Assembly (NCBI GenBank): GCA_041859095.1
Contig: JBHEKY010000027.1
Coordinates: 62,001 to 126,000, forward strand
DNA length: 64,000 nt
Origin: UBA1422 sp041859095
GTDB lineage: Bacteria > Bacillota > Clostridia > Peptostreptococcales > Anaerovoracaceae
Direction of reading: 5' to 3'
Under the pieces are notes generated by a model. The model had not been told where the DNA came from, ran no database searches, and saw only the letters and a program-made list of their open reading frames with translations. Within the stretch, counting starts at the first letter, position 1; each line of letters opens with the position of its first letter. Of this stretch, positions 16,492-26,163 are shown piece after piece. Made by a program: the position numbers and the translations under genes.

Positions 16492-17139
16492 TTATTGTTT
16501 TTCAAATTTATCTTTGGAAGCCAGACAAACCGGACAAACGTAATCATCCGACAATTCTTCAAAAGGAATTTCTTCGTCATAGGCATATCCGCATACACTG
16601 CAGACCCAAACCGCTTGTTTTTCTACCATTTTTGTTTCCTCCTCAGCAATATAAGTGGGTGCGTTTTTCGGGCTTGTGCCCTTGATGACATTGTGATAAT
16701 AGGCATACGTCATGGGGGTGCCGTTGTCGACCAGATCCCCGTCTATAACCTCTCCAAGAAAAATGGTGTGTGTCGAAGTTTCCATGGAGTTGATTACCTT
16801 GCAAATGATATATCCGTTGCATTGCGACAATACCGGAACTCCGGAGACCATCTCATAAGGGATGTTGGCAAATTTGTCTGTATCCTTTCCGCTTCGGAAT
16901 CCAAAGGTTCCAATAACCGATGGATCGGTATTCTCGGTAATAATGGAAACCGAGAACAAACCAGAATTTTTGATGCACTGATTGGTATAATTATCGTGGT
17001 TGATGCTTGCAGCCAAAGTCGGCGGCGATGAGGTGATTTGCATAATGCTGTTTGCAGTGCACCCCGTTGGACGATCCTTATCCATGGCGGAAACGATATA
17101 AACCCCATAGGATAAATTTCTTAAAACTTTGGTATTCAT
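16492..17139 (-). CDS. hrb: High-molecular-weight rubredoxin: flavin reductase domain fused to rubredoxin
   Basis: A 215-residue fusion. Residues 1-155 form an FMN-binding flavin-reductase-like (split beta-barrel) domain with TGCTANSIMQITSSPP. Residues 178-215 form a rubredoxin with iron ligands C180-x2-C183 and C202-x2-C205. In Moorella-type anaerobes, Hrb passes electrons from NAD(P)H to a flavodiiron protein that reduces NO or O2. No flavodiiron gene is present in the window, so its partner must be elsewhere. It stands alone on the minus strand. Confidence 0.94.
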   Translation of the reverse strand: MNTKVLRNLSYGVYIVSAMDKDRPTGCTANSIMQITSSPPTLAASINHDNYTNQCIKNSGLFSVSIITENTDPSVIGTFGFRSGKDTDKFANIPYEMVSGVPVLSQCNGYIICKVINSMETSTHTIFLGEVIDGDLVDNGTPMTYAYYHNVIKGTSPKNAPTYIAEEETKMVEKQAVWVCSVCGYAYDEEIPFEELSDDYVCPVCLASKDKFEKQ

Positions 17140-17318
17140 GATTTACTCCTTGCTTGTCTGCATTCCTCTGCCATCACGGTTTTTGATTCCACGTATAATA
17201 ATATATGTATTGCACTCAAACCGCAACAAAAAAAGCAGATTTGTTGATTGATGTGCTAAAATATTCGTAGGGTGCAGTACTCCCAAACCCTTATCAATCA
17301 ATTGAAAGAGGAAGACAG

Positions 17319-18086
17319 ATGGATCAATCATTGCGCAAAATCATCGAAAGCAGTAGAAGACTGGTTTTTTTCGGCGGGGCAGGAGTCTCTACGGAAAGCG
17401 GAATTCCAGACTTCCGTTCGGAGACTGGGTTGTATCATTCGATACAGCAATATGGTCATCCACCGGAAGAGATTATTTCACATTCGTTTTTCCACAGAGA
17501 CCCTGAAACTTTCTACGACTTTTACAAAAAAAATATGATCTATATGGATGCCAAGCCAAACCCAGCCCATAATGCCTTGGCCACCTTGGAAAAGATAGGA
17601 ATTTTATCAGCAGTGATAACGCAAAATATTGATGGACTCCATCAGGATGCTGGCAGCAAAAATGTGTATGAACTTCACGGTTCTGTTCGTCGGAATTATT
17701 GTATGAAATGCCATACCTTTTACTCGCTGGAATACATAATGGATGAGACAAACTGTAAGCGGGGCATACCGGTCTGTAGCCGATGCGGCGGTACGGTCAA
17801 ACCCGATGTGGTATTGTATGAAGAGGGACTTGATGAAGAAATAATAAAAAATGCCAGTAGGGCGATTGCAGAAGCAGACGTCTTGATTGTTGGAGGAACA
17901 TCCCTGGTGGTTTATCCGGCGGCCGGCTTAGCTCACGGATTTCGTGGCGACAAATTGGTATTAATCAACAAAGATGCAACGGCGCTCGATGGTCGGGCAG
18001 ACCTGACAATTGGAAGACCCATTGGAGAAGTTTTAGGGGAAATGGCTGACCTTGTCCCACTTTATGGTATAATAGGCGAGAAATGA
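17319..18086 (+). CDS. Sir2-family NAD-dependent protein deacylase
   Basis: A 255-residue sirtuin. The NAD-binding motif GAGVSTESGIPDFR is at residues 20-33, TQNIDGLH is at 101-108 and the catalytic histidine is H120 in ELHGS. Zinc is bound by CMKC (128-131) and the CSRC pair. These enzymes remove acyl groups from lysines of metabolic enzymes using NAD. ATG 17319 follows AAAGAGGAAG. It is separated from surE by only 37 bases and may be cotranscribed with it. Confidence 0.95.
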   Translation: MDQSLRKIIESSRRLVFFGGAGVSTESGIPDFRSETGLYHSIQQYGHPPEEIISHSFFHRDPETFYDFYKKNMIYMDAKPNPAHNALATLEKIGILSAVITQNIDGLHQDAGSKNVYELHGSVRRNYCMKCHTFYSLEYIMDETNCKRGIPVCSRCGGTVKPDVVLYEEGLDEEIIKNASRAIAEADVLIVGGTSLVVYPAAGLAHGFRGDKLVLINKDATALDGRADLTIGRPIGEVLGEMADLVPLYGIIGEK

Positions 18087-18123
18087 ATTCGCTAAAAAAG
18101 TGATAATAAATAAGGAAGTACAA

Positions 18124-18936
18124 ATGACGAACAACTCAATAAACACAACGAACAAAAAGAAAGAAAAAATCTGGAATGTGGTCGTTTCAAATGACGATGG
18201 CATTGAATCCGAAGGAATACGCCACTTAATCAAAACCTTGTCACAGGTTGCGGACGTTTACGTCTGCGCACCCGAAGGTGAGCGTAGTGCCAGTGGCCAC
18301 AGTATTACAGTGAGAAATCCCATCGTAATGGAAGAGATTGAAGTGCCCTATGCGAAAGGCGCTATGCGTTTCTCCGGCACCCCGGCCGATTGTGTCAAAA
18401 TGGGCCTCCGTTTTCTTAGAGAAAAGGGGATTTCAATCGATATGGTTTTTTCTGGTATCAATCATGGTGGAAATCTAGGAACCGACACCTTGTATTCAGG
18501 AACGGTAGCTGCGGCAATCGAAGGGGTCCTTTGCGGTGTTCCCGGTGTAGCCGTATCGGTAGATAGCCATAGGCCCCAGTATTTTGATGCCGCATGCAAG
18601 TTGACCCTGGATTTGTTTGAAAAAGTTAAAGAGGGCATCCCTGATGGCATTGCCCTAAACCTGAATGTGCCAAACCTGCCAGCCGACGAAATTAAAGGCT
18701 TAAAATGCGAACGTTTGGGTATGAGACAATACATTGAGCAATTTGAGGAAACCGTCAATCATAAAGGCCAAACCGAGTATTGGTACAGGGGGCTTCCTGT
18801 GATTTACAACTGCGATGAAATATCCAACGATGTCACAGCTATGCAACAGCGTTATGCAACCCTCACACCCCTCAAATTTGATTTGACCGAGCAAAATTTA
18901 TTGAAGGAAATATGCAATTGGGAGTTAAAGATATGA
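18124..18936 (+). CDS. surE: SurE 5'-/3'-nucleotidase
   Basis: A 270-residue SurE phosphatase, which hydrolyses nucleoside monophosphates in a metal-dependent way during stress and nucleotide turnover. Hallmarks are SNDDGIESEGI (metal-binding aspartates), APEGERSASGHSIT, GTPADCV and SGINHGGNLGTD. An N-terminal lysine/asparagine-rich stretch of about 16 residues precedes the fold and is unusual. ATG 18124 has AAGGAAG five bases upstream. It overlaps the isochorismatase-like gene (ATGA). Confidence 0.95.
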   Translation: MTNNSINTTNKKKEKIWNVVVSNDDGIESEGIRHLIKTLSQVADVYVCAPEGERSASGHSITVRNPIVMEEIEVPYAKGAMRFSGTPADCVKMGLRFLREKGISIDMVFSGINHGGNLGTDTLYSGTVAAAIEGVLCGVPGVAVSVDSHRPQYFDAACKLTLDLFEKVKEGIPDGIALNLNVPNLPADEIKGLKCERLGMRQYIEQFEETVNHKGQTEYWYRGLPVIYNCDEISNDVTAMQQRYATLTPLKFDLTEQNLLKEICNWELKI

Positions 18937-19508
18937 ACAAATATGAAATCATAAAAGAAAATTCTTTCCGATTGATAAGAGAAGATGCTGTCCTTGTGAT
19001 GGTCGATTTTCAGGAGCGACTTATGCCGGCCATGAAGAATCATGAGGAGCTGGAAGAGTCCGTGTGCAAGCTGGCCAGTGGCATCCGTAGGCTAGGAGTT
19101 CCGGTACTTGTCACCCAGCAATACACGAAGGGGTTAGGGGCAACCGTTCCGGCTATTGCCGACGCAGTGGGAGAGTTTCGCCCCATCGAGAAGACGGACT
19201 TCAGCGCTGCCGGCGAGTTGAATTTTATGGAAGCCTTGAAAGAAACCGGCAAAACGTCAATCATTTTGTGCGGCATTGAGACCCATGTGTGTGTTGCGCA
19301 AACGACCTTGGCGCTATTGGAGTTGGGGTACGATGTTTTTCTGGTGGAAGACGCGGTCTCTTCCCGGAGCAAGACGGACAAAAAAACCGCCATCAATCGG
19401 ATGGTTCAGGCAGGTGCCAGACCGGTGACGGTAGAGGCAGTATTGTTCGAATTGCTATGCACCGCAAAAGCAGCGGAATTTAAAGAAATATCAAGGATTG
19501 TAAAATAA
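18933..19508 (+). CDS. Isochorismatase-fold cysteine hydrolase
   Basis: A 191-residue hydrolase with the catalytic triad of the nicotinamidase/isochorismatase fold: Asp in VMVDFQERL, Lys in EKTDFSA and Cys in GIETHVCVAQT. The start ATG 18933 overlaps the surE stop (ATGA) with GGGAG nearby; ATG 18912 is a less likely alternative. A nicotinamidase role would fit next to the sirtuin that releases nicotinamide, but the key nicotinamidase metal motif is not apparent, so the substrate remains open. Confidence 0.9.
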   Translation: MNKYEIIKENSFRLIREDAVLVMVDFQERLMPAMKNHEELEESVCKLASGIRRLGVPVLVTQQYTKGLGATVPAIADAVGEFRPIEKTDFSAAGELNFMEALKETGKTSIILCGIETHVCVAQTTLALLELGYDVFLVEDAVSSRSKTDKKTAINRMVQAGARPVTVEAVLFELLCTAKAAEFKEISRIVK

Positions 19509-19509
19509 T

Positions 19510-20448
19510 ATGTTTATTTTTGACGGCAGAATCACCATTGAAGAAAAAGAGCTGTTGGACGAATACCTGAACGGTTTTGATTATAAAACCTCAGGCTTGT
19601 CCTATTCTTCTATGTATATGTGGCGGAACATCAACGAGTTCAGTTGGAAGATTATCGGAGACTATATGTGTATCAGTGGCATCAGCCATCTGGAACTGGA
19701 GCAAGGTATCGTCTTGCCTTTTATGCTGCCACCTCTGACACGGACCGGCCACTATGAGCCTGACAAACTACGGGCAACCGTGTTAGAAGCAAAAAGACTC
19801 TTTGAAAAGCAAGGGCATGCATTCAGCATAAGACTTTTGCCATTTCATATGATTGACATCCTCAAAAGCGCTTTCCCCGGAGAGTTAAATTTTATAGATG
19901 ATCGTCCAAACTATGATTATGTGTACCATGTGCAGGACTTAATTGACTTGAAGGGCAGAGAGTACCACGGCAAAAAAAATCACCTGAACTACTTCAAAAG
20001 AACATTCGAGTACGAGTATGTGTCTCTGACCCCGGACATGACCGAGGCAGCCATGCAGTTTATTGCAGAGTTCAATGCACGTAAGCACGTGCCGGAACAT
20101 GAAATGATGATGCTCAAAATGGAAGAAGAAGCCATGGAAGATGTTTTCCGAAACGTTGACAAACTTGGATTCCTGGCTGGCGCTATATTGATTGAAGGTA
20201 AGATTCAAGCACTTTCCGTAGGCGGATATTTAGGAAACAAAACCATCACGGTGCATGTTGAAAAGGCCAATGTGGAGTATCGGGGACTATATCAGGCAAT
20301 CAACAATGAGTTTTGCAAGCACATCGCTTCCCACGTGAAATGTATTAACCGGGAAGAAGACATGGGCATCCCAAATTTGAGAAAAGCCAAGCTATCCTAC
20401 AAGCCATGTAAACTAATCGAGAAATACATTGTCAAATTTAAGAAATAA
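19510..20448 (+). CDS. DUF2156 domain-containing protein (GNAT-like, lysyltransferase-type)
   Basis: A 312-residue cytoplasmic protein resembling DUF2156, the acyltransferase-fold domain at the C-terminus of phosphatidylglycerol lysyltransferase. Recognisable stretches are YSSMYMWRN, GKKNHLNYFKR and the C-terminal CINREEDMGIPNLRKAKLSYKP. There are no membrane helices, so it lacks the flippase half of MprF. It starts one base after the previous stop. Function within the family is mostly unknown; aminoacyl or acyl transfer is an inference. Confidence 0.85.
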   Translation: MFIFDGRITIEEKELLDEYLNGFDYKTSGLSYSSMYMWRNINEFSWKIIGDYMCISGISHLELEQGIVLPFMLPPLTRTGHYEPDKLRATVLEAKRLFEKQGHAFSIRLLPFHMIDILKSAFPGELNFIDDRPNYDYVYHVQDLIDLKGREYHGKKNHLNYFKRTFEYEYVSLTPDMTEAAMQFIAEFNARKHVPEHEMMMLKMEEEAMEDVFRNVDKLGFLAGAILIEGKIQALSVGGYLGNKTITVHVEKANVEYRGLYQAINNEFCKHIASHVKCINREEDMGIPNLRKAKLSYKPCKLIEKYIVKFKK

Positions 20449-20450
20449 CT

Positions 20451-20479
20451 TTGCCAGTTTCAATGTACTATGGTATGAT
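20451..20479 (+). promoter_or_regulatory. Sigma-A type promoter for the thiolase gene
   Basis: TTGCCA (20451-20456) and TATGAT (20474-20479) are separated by 17 bases, followed by AAAGGAGG before the start. Confidence 0.65.
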
Positions 20480-20530
20480 ATCTGCGATAGAAATTACATT
20501 AGGTTCACGTTTAAAAGGAGGAAAACCTAA

Positions 20531-21709
20531 ATGAGAGAAGTTGTAATTGTAAGTGCTGTAAGAACTCCAATTGGAAGTTTTGGCGGTACATTAAAAGACA
20601 CCTCGGCAAGAACCCTGGGTGCAATCGTCGTCAAGGCTGCCATCGAAAGAGCCGGCATTGACCCAGCGACCATTGACGAAGTCTTAATGGGAAATGTGCT
20701 ACAGGGTGGCTTGGGACAGAATCCTGCAAGACAGGTTGCCATCGATGCGGGCATTCCCACCGAAGTACCATCTATGACCATTAACAAAGTCTGCGGCTCC
20801 GGACTACGTGCAGTAGGATTGGCAGCGCAAATGATTAAAGCAGGAGATGCCGACATTATTGTCGCCGGCGGAACCGAAAATATGTCCATGTCATCCTATG
20901 TGATGCCAAAAGCCAGATGGGGAGCCAGAATGGGCGACGCAAAACTGATTGACACCATGGTGCATGATGGATTGACTGATGCTTTTAGTGGGGTTCATAT
21001 GGGACTTACTGCTGAAAACATCAATGACCAGTGGAACCTGACTCGAGAAGAGCAAGATGCATTTGCAGCCAACTCCCAACAAAAGGCTGAGGCCGCAATA
21101 AAATCGGGTGCATTCAAAGATGAAATCGTTCCGGTAATCATCCCCCAGAGAAAAGGCGATCCCATTGTATTTGATACTGATGAATATCCTAAAGCCGGCG
21201 TGACAGCTGCAGGCCTTGCCAAGCTTAGCCCCGCCTTTAAGAAGGATGGCTCTGTTACCGCTGCCAATGCATCCGGTATTAATGATGCGGCGGCTGCCGT
21301 GATTGTTATGTCCAAAGAGAAAGCAGATGAACTGGGCATCAAACCCCTATGTACCATTAAATCCTATGCATCTGCAGGAGTTGACCCACAGATCATGGGA
21401 ATCGGACCAATACCTGCTACGCAAAAGGCCCTGAAAATCGCTGGGTTAAACATGGGTGACTTGGATTTGATTGAAGCCAATGAGGCTTTTGCGGCACAGT
21501 CCCTGGCTGTTGGCAAAGATCTGGGTATTGATCCCGCCAAGTTGAATATCAACGGCGGAGCAATTGCATTAGGACATCCCATTGGTGCCTCCGGAACCAG
21601 AATTCTAGTTACCTTGATTCATGCCATGCAGAAGCAAGACGCCAAATATGGATTGGCAACTCTATGCATTGGTGGGGGACAAGGCACAGCGTTAATCGTG
21701 GAGAAATAG
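20531..21709 (+). CDS. thlA: Acetyl-CoA C-acetyltransferase (thiolase)
   Basis: A 392-residue biosynthetic-type thiolase that condenses two acetyl-CoA to acetoacetyl-CoA or runs in reverse in fatty acid breakdown. All catalytic residues are visible: C88 in NKVCGSGLRAVG, H349 in GHPIGASG and C379 in CIGGGQGTA. Length and ends match clostridial ThlA. It has its own promoter and terminator, so it is a single-gene unit here; the other butyrate-pathway genes are not adjacent. Confidence 0.97.
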   Translation: MREVVIVSAVRTPIGSFGGTLKDTSARTLGAIVVKAAIERAGIDPATIDEVLMGNVLQGGLGQNPARQVAIDAGIPTEVPSMTINKVCGSGLRAVGLAAQMIKAGDADIIVAGGTENMSMSSYVMPKARWGARMGDAKLIDTMVHDGLTDAFSGVHMGLTAENINDQWNLTREEQDAFAANSQQKAEAAIKSGAFKDEIVPVIIPQRKGDPIVFDTDEYPKAGVTAAGLAKLSPAFKKDGSVTAANASGINDAAAAVIVMSKEKADELGIKPLCTIKSYASAGVDPQIMGIGPIPATQKALKIAGLNMGDLDLIEANEAFAAQSLAVGKDLGIDPAKLNINGGAIALGHPIGASGTRILVTLIHAMQKQDAKYGLATLCIGGGQGTALIVEK

Positions 21710-21764
21710 GACAACCGACTATTGTTGGAGTGGTAAAGCGAGAGCCTCCGTATCGAAATAAAAT

Positions 21765-21795
21765 AAAACCCCGACCAGCAGGTTGGGGTTTTTTG
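21765..21795 (+). terminator. Intrinsic terminator after the thiolase gene
   Basis: AAAACCCCGACC (21765-21776) pairs with GGTTGGGGTTTT (21781-21792) around a 4-base loop, followed by T-residues. Confidence 0.92.
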
Positions 21796-21844
21796 TCACC
21801 CATTTTTCGGTGACCGCTTGAAAAACCCCCAAAAAAAGGGCATA

Positions 21845-23245
21845 ATGGAGTACATGAGTAAACAACACACAAAAGAACAAAGCGGAACATTATTAGTATC
21901 CGTAACTACCGCATTCATCTCGACTTTTATGGGTAGTGCATTGAATTTATCAATTCCAAGCATGGGACAGCATTTTGGCGTCAGTGCCGCCTTGGTTGGG
22001 TGGGTTGTCACCGCATATATGTTAGCGGTGGCAGCTATGTCAGTGCCAATGGGGAAAATAGCTGACACCTATGGACGAAAACCCATCTTAATCTGGGGTG
22101 TATTTGCATTCAGTCTGACTGGCCTGCTTGCTGTACTTGCCTGGAATATCTGGGCGATGATTCTGTTTCGGATTGCGCAAGGCATCGCCGGTGCAATGAT
22201 TTTTTCCACGAATACAGCCATACTAATCAGTGCTTTTCCACCTGAAGAACGTGGTAAGGTATTGGGAAAATTAACGGCATCCACTTACTTGGGGCTTTCG
22301 ATAGGGCCTGTGGTTGGAGGTATCCTCAACCATTATTTTGGATGGCAGTCCATATTTGCGATTTCATCAGTGGTAGGATTTGTGGCATTTGCAACAGCAT
22401 TTCGCCGGCTACCCAGGAATGAAGTTCATGAGCTTGGCACCCAGTTGGATATGACGGGAATGGCATACTATGTCGCCATGATTGTGATGACATTGTATGG
22501 TCTCTCCAATATATCAACTGTAAACTTTGCTTGGGCATTTGTTCTTGGTGGCTTATTCGTGGGGATTCTTTTCGTGAGGCGAGAACTAAAAATCGAAGCG
22601 CCAATGCTCCAACTTCGAATTTTCTTGCACAACCGGGTTTTCACTTTTTCCAATGTGGCAACCCTGCTGAACTATGGAGCCACTTTTGCAGTAGGCTACT
22701 TGTTGTCCATCTATCTACAACTGGTCATGGGGTATACCTCTCAGACTGCTGGAATAATCCTTGTTTGCCAGCCGATTGTGATGGCACTCTTTTCTCCCTT
22801 TGCCGGTCGGTTGTCAGATAGGATTTCGCCTCATAAAATTGCATCCGTGGGGATGGCTATTTGTGCCATGAACCTGTTGCTTTTTGCATTTATCGATGCG
22901 ACGACACCTTTGTGGGTGATTGTAGGAGGGCTGATGTTTGTCGGATTAGGATTTGCGTTGTTTTCATCCCCAAATACCAATGCAGTAATGGCTTGTGTCA
23001 ATAGGCAGGAATACAGCATCGCTTCATCAATTCTGGCGACCATGCGTTCCATAGGTCACAGTAGTAGCATGGCCATCGTTACTGTGGTCATTGGTGCAAC
23101 GATGGGAAATATCGGAATGGTGGATGCAACGACAGAACAACTGGTTCAAACAATGCATACCGCTTTTGGTATCTTCACAGTCCTTTGCCTGATTGGCATA
23201 CCCCTTTCCCTAAGTCGGGGAACAAAGAAAATTAAAAACGCCTGA
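21845..23245 (+). CDS. MFS transporter, DHA2 (EmrB/QacA-like) drug-exporter family
   Basis: A protein of about 466 residues with roughly 14 membrane helices. The first loop after helix 2 has the MFS signature MGKIADTYGRKPIL. Antiporter motif C appears as LGLSIGPVVGGIL, typical of proton-driven exporters. No fused or adjacent EmrA adaptor exists. ATG 21845 has AAGGG upstream; ATG 21854 with GGAG three bases upstream is the alternative. It is followed closely by trpB, but a functional link is not evident. Confidence 0.92.
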   Translation: MEYMSKQHTKEQSGTLLVSVTTAFISTFMGSALNLSIPSMGQHFGVSAALVGWVVTAYMLAVAAMSVPMGKIADTYGRKPILIWGVFAFSLTGLLAVLAWNIWAMILFRIAQGIAGAMIFSTNTAILISAFPPEERGKVLGKLTASTYLGLSIGPVVGGILNHYFGWQSIFAISSVVGFVAFATAFRRLPRNEVHELGTQLDMTGMAYYVAMIVMTLYGLSNISTVNFAWAFVLGGLFVGILFVRRELKIEAPMLQLRIFLHNRVFTFSNVATLLNYGATFAVGYLLSIYLQLVMGYTSQTAGIILVCQPIVMALFSPFAGRLSDRISPHKIASVGMAICAMNLLLFAFIDATTPLWVIVGGLMFVGLGFALFSSPNTNAVMACVNRQEYSIASSILATMRSIGHSSSMAIVTVVIGATMGNIGMVDATTEQLVQTMHTAFGIFTVLCLIGIPLSLSRGTKKIKNA

Positions 23246-23289
23246 CTGTGTTTACAGGGGCTCAGCGAACAATATTAGAGGAGGAACCC

Positions 23290-24510
23290 ATGAAAAAAGA
23301 GATTGATTTCAGAACATACCTGAAAGACTACCCAGACAAAAACGGATATTTCGGCGAATATGGCGGTTCGTTTTTGCCACCCCAGTTAGTGCCGGCCATG
23401 GAAGAAATTACCGAGGCATACAACACGATTTGTCATTCGGCGCAGTTTATCAGCGAATTAAGGAGAATCCGCAGGGAGTTTCAAGGCAGACCTACACCGG
23501 TTTATCATTGTGAGCGACTGTCCAGAGACTTAGGAACGACGCAGATTTATTTGAAGCGGGAAGACCTGAACCACACGGGAGCACATAAGTTGAATCACTG
23601 TATGGGAGAAGGTCTGCTGGCCAAGTACATGGGCAAGAAAAAGCTGATTGCCGAAACTGGTGCAGGCCAGCACGGCGTGGCTCTGGCTACAGCGGCTGCG
23701 TTCTTTGGACTAGAATGCGAGATTCACATGGGCGAGGTAGACATTGCCAAGCAAGCACCCAATGTGGCGAGAATGAGACTTCTTGGAGCCAAAGTTGTAC
23801 CGGTTACCCATGGACTTAAAACCCTTAAAGAAGCCGTAGATTCGGCCTTTGATGCTTACATGCAGCAATACAATGATTCCATTTATTGCATCGGTTCCGT
23901 CGTCGGACCCCATCCCTTCCCCATGATGGTCAGAGACTTCCAGAAGGTTGTTGGGGATGAAGCCAGAGAACAATTCATGGAAATGACCGGGAATTTGCCG
24001 GATGCCATAGTTGCTTCTGTTGGCGGTGGGAGCAATGCCATGGGTCTTTTCTCCGCTTTCTTAAATGATCCGGTTGAGATTTACGGTGTTGAACCTCTGG
24101 GCCGGGGAACCACACTGGGAGACCATGCCGCATCCTTGACTTATGGCGAAAAAGGGATACTTCACGGATTCCAGAGCATCATGTTAAAAGACAGCGATGG
24201 GGGACCGGCACCGGTTTATTCTGTGGCTAGTGGCCTTGATTATCCATCCAGCGGTCCGGAGCATGCATTCCTACGGGATATTGGCAGAGTCCATTATGAT
24301 GTAATAGACGACGATGATGCAATTGATGCCTTCTTCAAATTATCCCGTTACGAAGGAATTATTCCAGCTATCGAGAGCGCTCACGCGGTGGCATACGCCA
24401 TGAAACTGGCACTGCAGGAAGATAATCCTGGCTTTGTGTTGGTCAATTTAAGCGGGCGGGGAGACAAGGACATGGACTATGTGCTGGAAAACTACGGTGA
24501 CAGACTCTAA
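23290..24510 (+). CDS. trpB: Tryptophan synthase beta subunit-like PLP enzyme, standalone
   Basis: A 406-residue TrpB. The PLP lysine is K100 in HTGAHKLNH, and the phosphate-binding GGGSNAMG, the EPLGRG segment and the SGRGDKD tail agree with the family. TrpB condenses indole with serine, normally in a complex with TrpA. No trpA or any other tryptophan gene lies in the window, so it may use salvaged indole or serve a remote TrpA. ATG 23290 follows AGAGGAGG. The upstream neighbour is an exporter gene 44 bases away. Confidence 0.93.
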   Translation: MKKEIDFRTYLKDYPDKNGYFGEYGGSFLPPQLVPAMEEITEAYNTICHSAQFISELRRIRREFQGRPTPVYHCERLSRDLGTTQIYLKREDLNHTGAHKLNHCMGEGLLAKYMGKKKLIAETGAGQHGVALATAAAFFGLECEIHMGEVDIAKQAPNVARMRLLGAKVVPVTHGLKTLKEAVDSAFDAYMQQYNDSIYCIGSVVGPHPFPMMVRDFQKVVGDEAREQFMEMTGNLPDAIVASVGGGSNAMGLFSAFLNDPVEIYGVEPLGRGTTLGDHAASLTYGEKGILHGFQSIMLKDSDGGPAPVYSVASGLDYPSSGPEHAFLRDIGRVHYDVIDDDDAIDAFFKLSRYEGIIPAIESAHAVAYAMKLALQEDNPGFVLVNLSGRGDKDMDYVLENYGDRL

Positions 24511-24615
24511 TTAGAAATGATATAATATCTGTGAGAATGATACCAATCGTAAGCGCTTATTGAAAGGCTTCGATTGAACCTACCAACAGACTAGGAACAG
24601 AAAGGGGATTGTTCT

Positions 24616-26091
24616 GTGTTTGAAATTATTCGGAATTGGACGGACCAGCCTTTCGTCAGCTATTTTTTCATCGGCACCTATATTGTGAACTTCTTAATAT
24701 CGTTGATCATAATATTTGTTGAGAGAAAGAACCCAGCGGCGACAGTTGCTTGGATTATGATACTTTTCTTAATTCCCATCGGCGGAATTGTGTTGTACAT
24801 CTTTCTATCACAGAATATTGCCCGAAAAAAAATATTCAAGTTGACCAAGGATGAAGAATGGTTAACCACCAATTCGCTGGAAAAGCAAAATGCGGAAATC
24901 CAAAACGGTTCCTTTGTATACTCAACCCATGAGTCCAAATTGTGGCGGGACCTGATTCGACTCAACCAGATTTATGGGCGAGCCTATTATACCCAGGATA
25001 ACCATGTAGAAATTATTGCTGACGGGAATCAACTGTTCCAGCGTTTGCTGGAAGACATCAAAGCCGCCAAAGAAAGAATCAATGTGATGTTCTTCATTTT
25101 GAAAAACGATGCGGTTGGCAAAACTTTTGTAGATGCCCTGACAGAACAAGCCAAAAATGGCGTGGAAGTACGACTATTGGTGGATGCATTGGGAAGCAGA
25201 TTCGTCAATCATGGCATGTTGAGCCAGTATATCCAAGCAGGCGGTAAGTATGCGTTATTCTTTCCTGCAGAAATCAAAATCATTAACAGGCGGCTGAACT
25301 ATCGAAATCACCGCAAATTGATGATTATTGATGATACCATTGGATATGTGGGAGGTTTCAACATCGCCAGAGAGTATCTGGGGATGAAGAAAAAATTCGG
25401 ATACTGGCGGGATACCCATCTTCGTATAATGGGTGGCAGTGTGCAGGATTTGAATTATCGATTCTTGCAAGACTGGCGTTTTGCGTCTAAAGAAAAACTT
25501 GATCTTTCAAAGATATTTTTCGAACCTGCCAAAGCAGCCGGCGCTACCGGCGTCCAAATTGTATCTTGCGGGCCGGATTCTGACCGCCAGGAGATCAAAC
25601 GGGCTTTCATGAAAATGATTACCTCTGCCACAAAAAATATTTACATACAGACCCCCTATTTTGTACCGGACCAGTCCATTCTGGAGTCACTCAAAATGGC
25701 ATCCCAATCCGGTGTGGACGTTCGGATTATGATACCATGCAAACCGGACCATATGTTTGTCTACTGGGCGACGTACTCTTTTATCGGCGAAATGCTAAAA
25801 GATGGGGTCAGAGTCTATATTTACGAAAACGGTTTTCTTCACGCAAAAACTATTACCGTGGACGGTGAGGTTTGTTCAGTTGGTTCCGCTAATTTTGACA
25901 ATCGCAGTTTCAAACTGAACTTTGAAGCCAATGCATTTATGTACGACGGTCACATGACCAAAGAACTCGAAAAAATTTATAAGGACGATTTGAAGCATTG
26001 CAGACAGCTGACCTGGAAAGAATACCTGGCACGGCCCATTGGCATTCGCATCAAAGAAGCCTTTTCCCGCTTGCTATCCGATTTTCTATAA
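24616..26091 (+). CDS. cls: Cardiolipin synthase
   Basis: A 491-residue phospholipase-D-superfamily enzyme that makes cardiolipin from two phosphatidylglycerol molecules at the membrane. Two N-terminal helices (residues about 12-35 and 42-62) precede two HKD motifs. These begin at H232 (HRKLMIIDDTIGYVGG) and H409 (HAKTITVDGEVCSVGSANFD). The length is normal for the family. GTG 24616 is the start, with AAAGGGG eight bases upstream. Confidence 0.96.
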   Translation: MFEIIRNWTDQPFVSYFFIGTYIVNFLISLIIIFVERKNPAATVAWIMILFLIPIGGIVLYIFLSQNIARKKIFKLTKDEEWLTTNSLEKQNAEIQNGSFVYSTHESKLWRDLIRLNQIYGRAYYTQDNHVEIIADGNQLFQRLLEDIKAAKERINVMFFILKNDAVGKTFVDALTEQAKNGVEVRLLVDALGSRFVNHGMLSQYIQAGGKYALFFPAEIKIINRRLNYRNHRKLMIIDDTIGYVGGFNIAREYLGMKKKFGYWRDTHLRIMGGSVQDLNYRFLQDWRFASKEKLDLSKIFFEPAKAAGATGVQIVSCGPDSDRQEIKRAFMKMITSATKNIYIQTPYFVPDQSILESLKMASQSGVDVRIMIPCKPDHMFVYWATYSFIGEMLKDGVRVYIYENGFLHAKTITVDGEVCSVGSANFDNRSFKLNFEANAFMYDGHMTKELEKIYKDDLKHCRQLTWKEYLARPIGIRIKEAFSRLLSDFL

Positions 26092-26163
26092 GGGTTGGAG
26101 GCACAAAAAAGACAAAATTAACGATGACAAACAGAAGACATACGCACAAGATTGGAGAACAAA

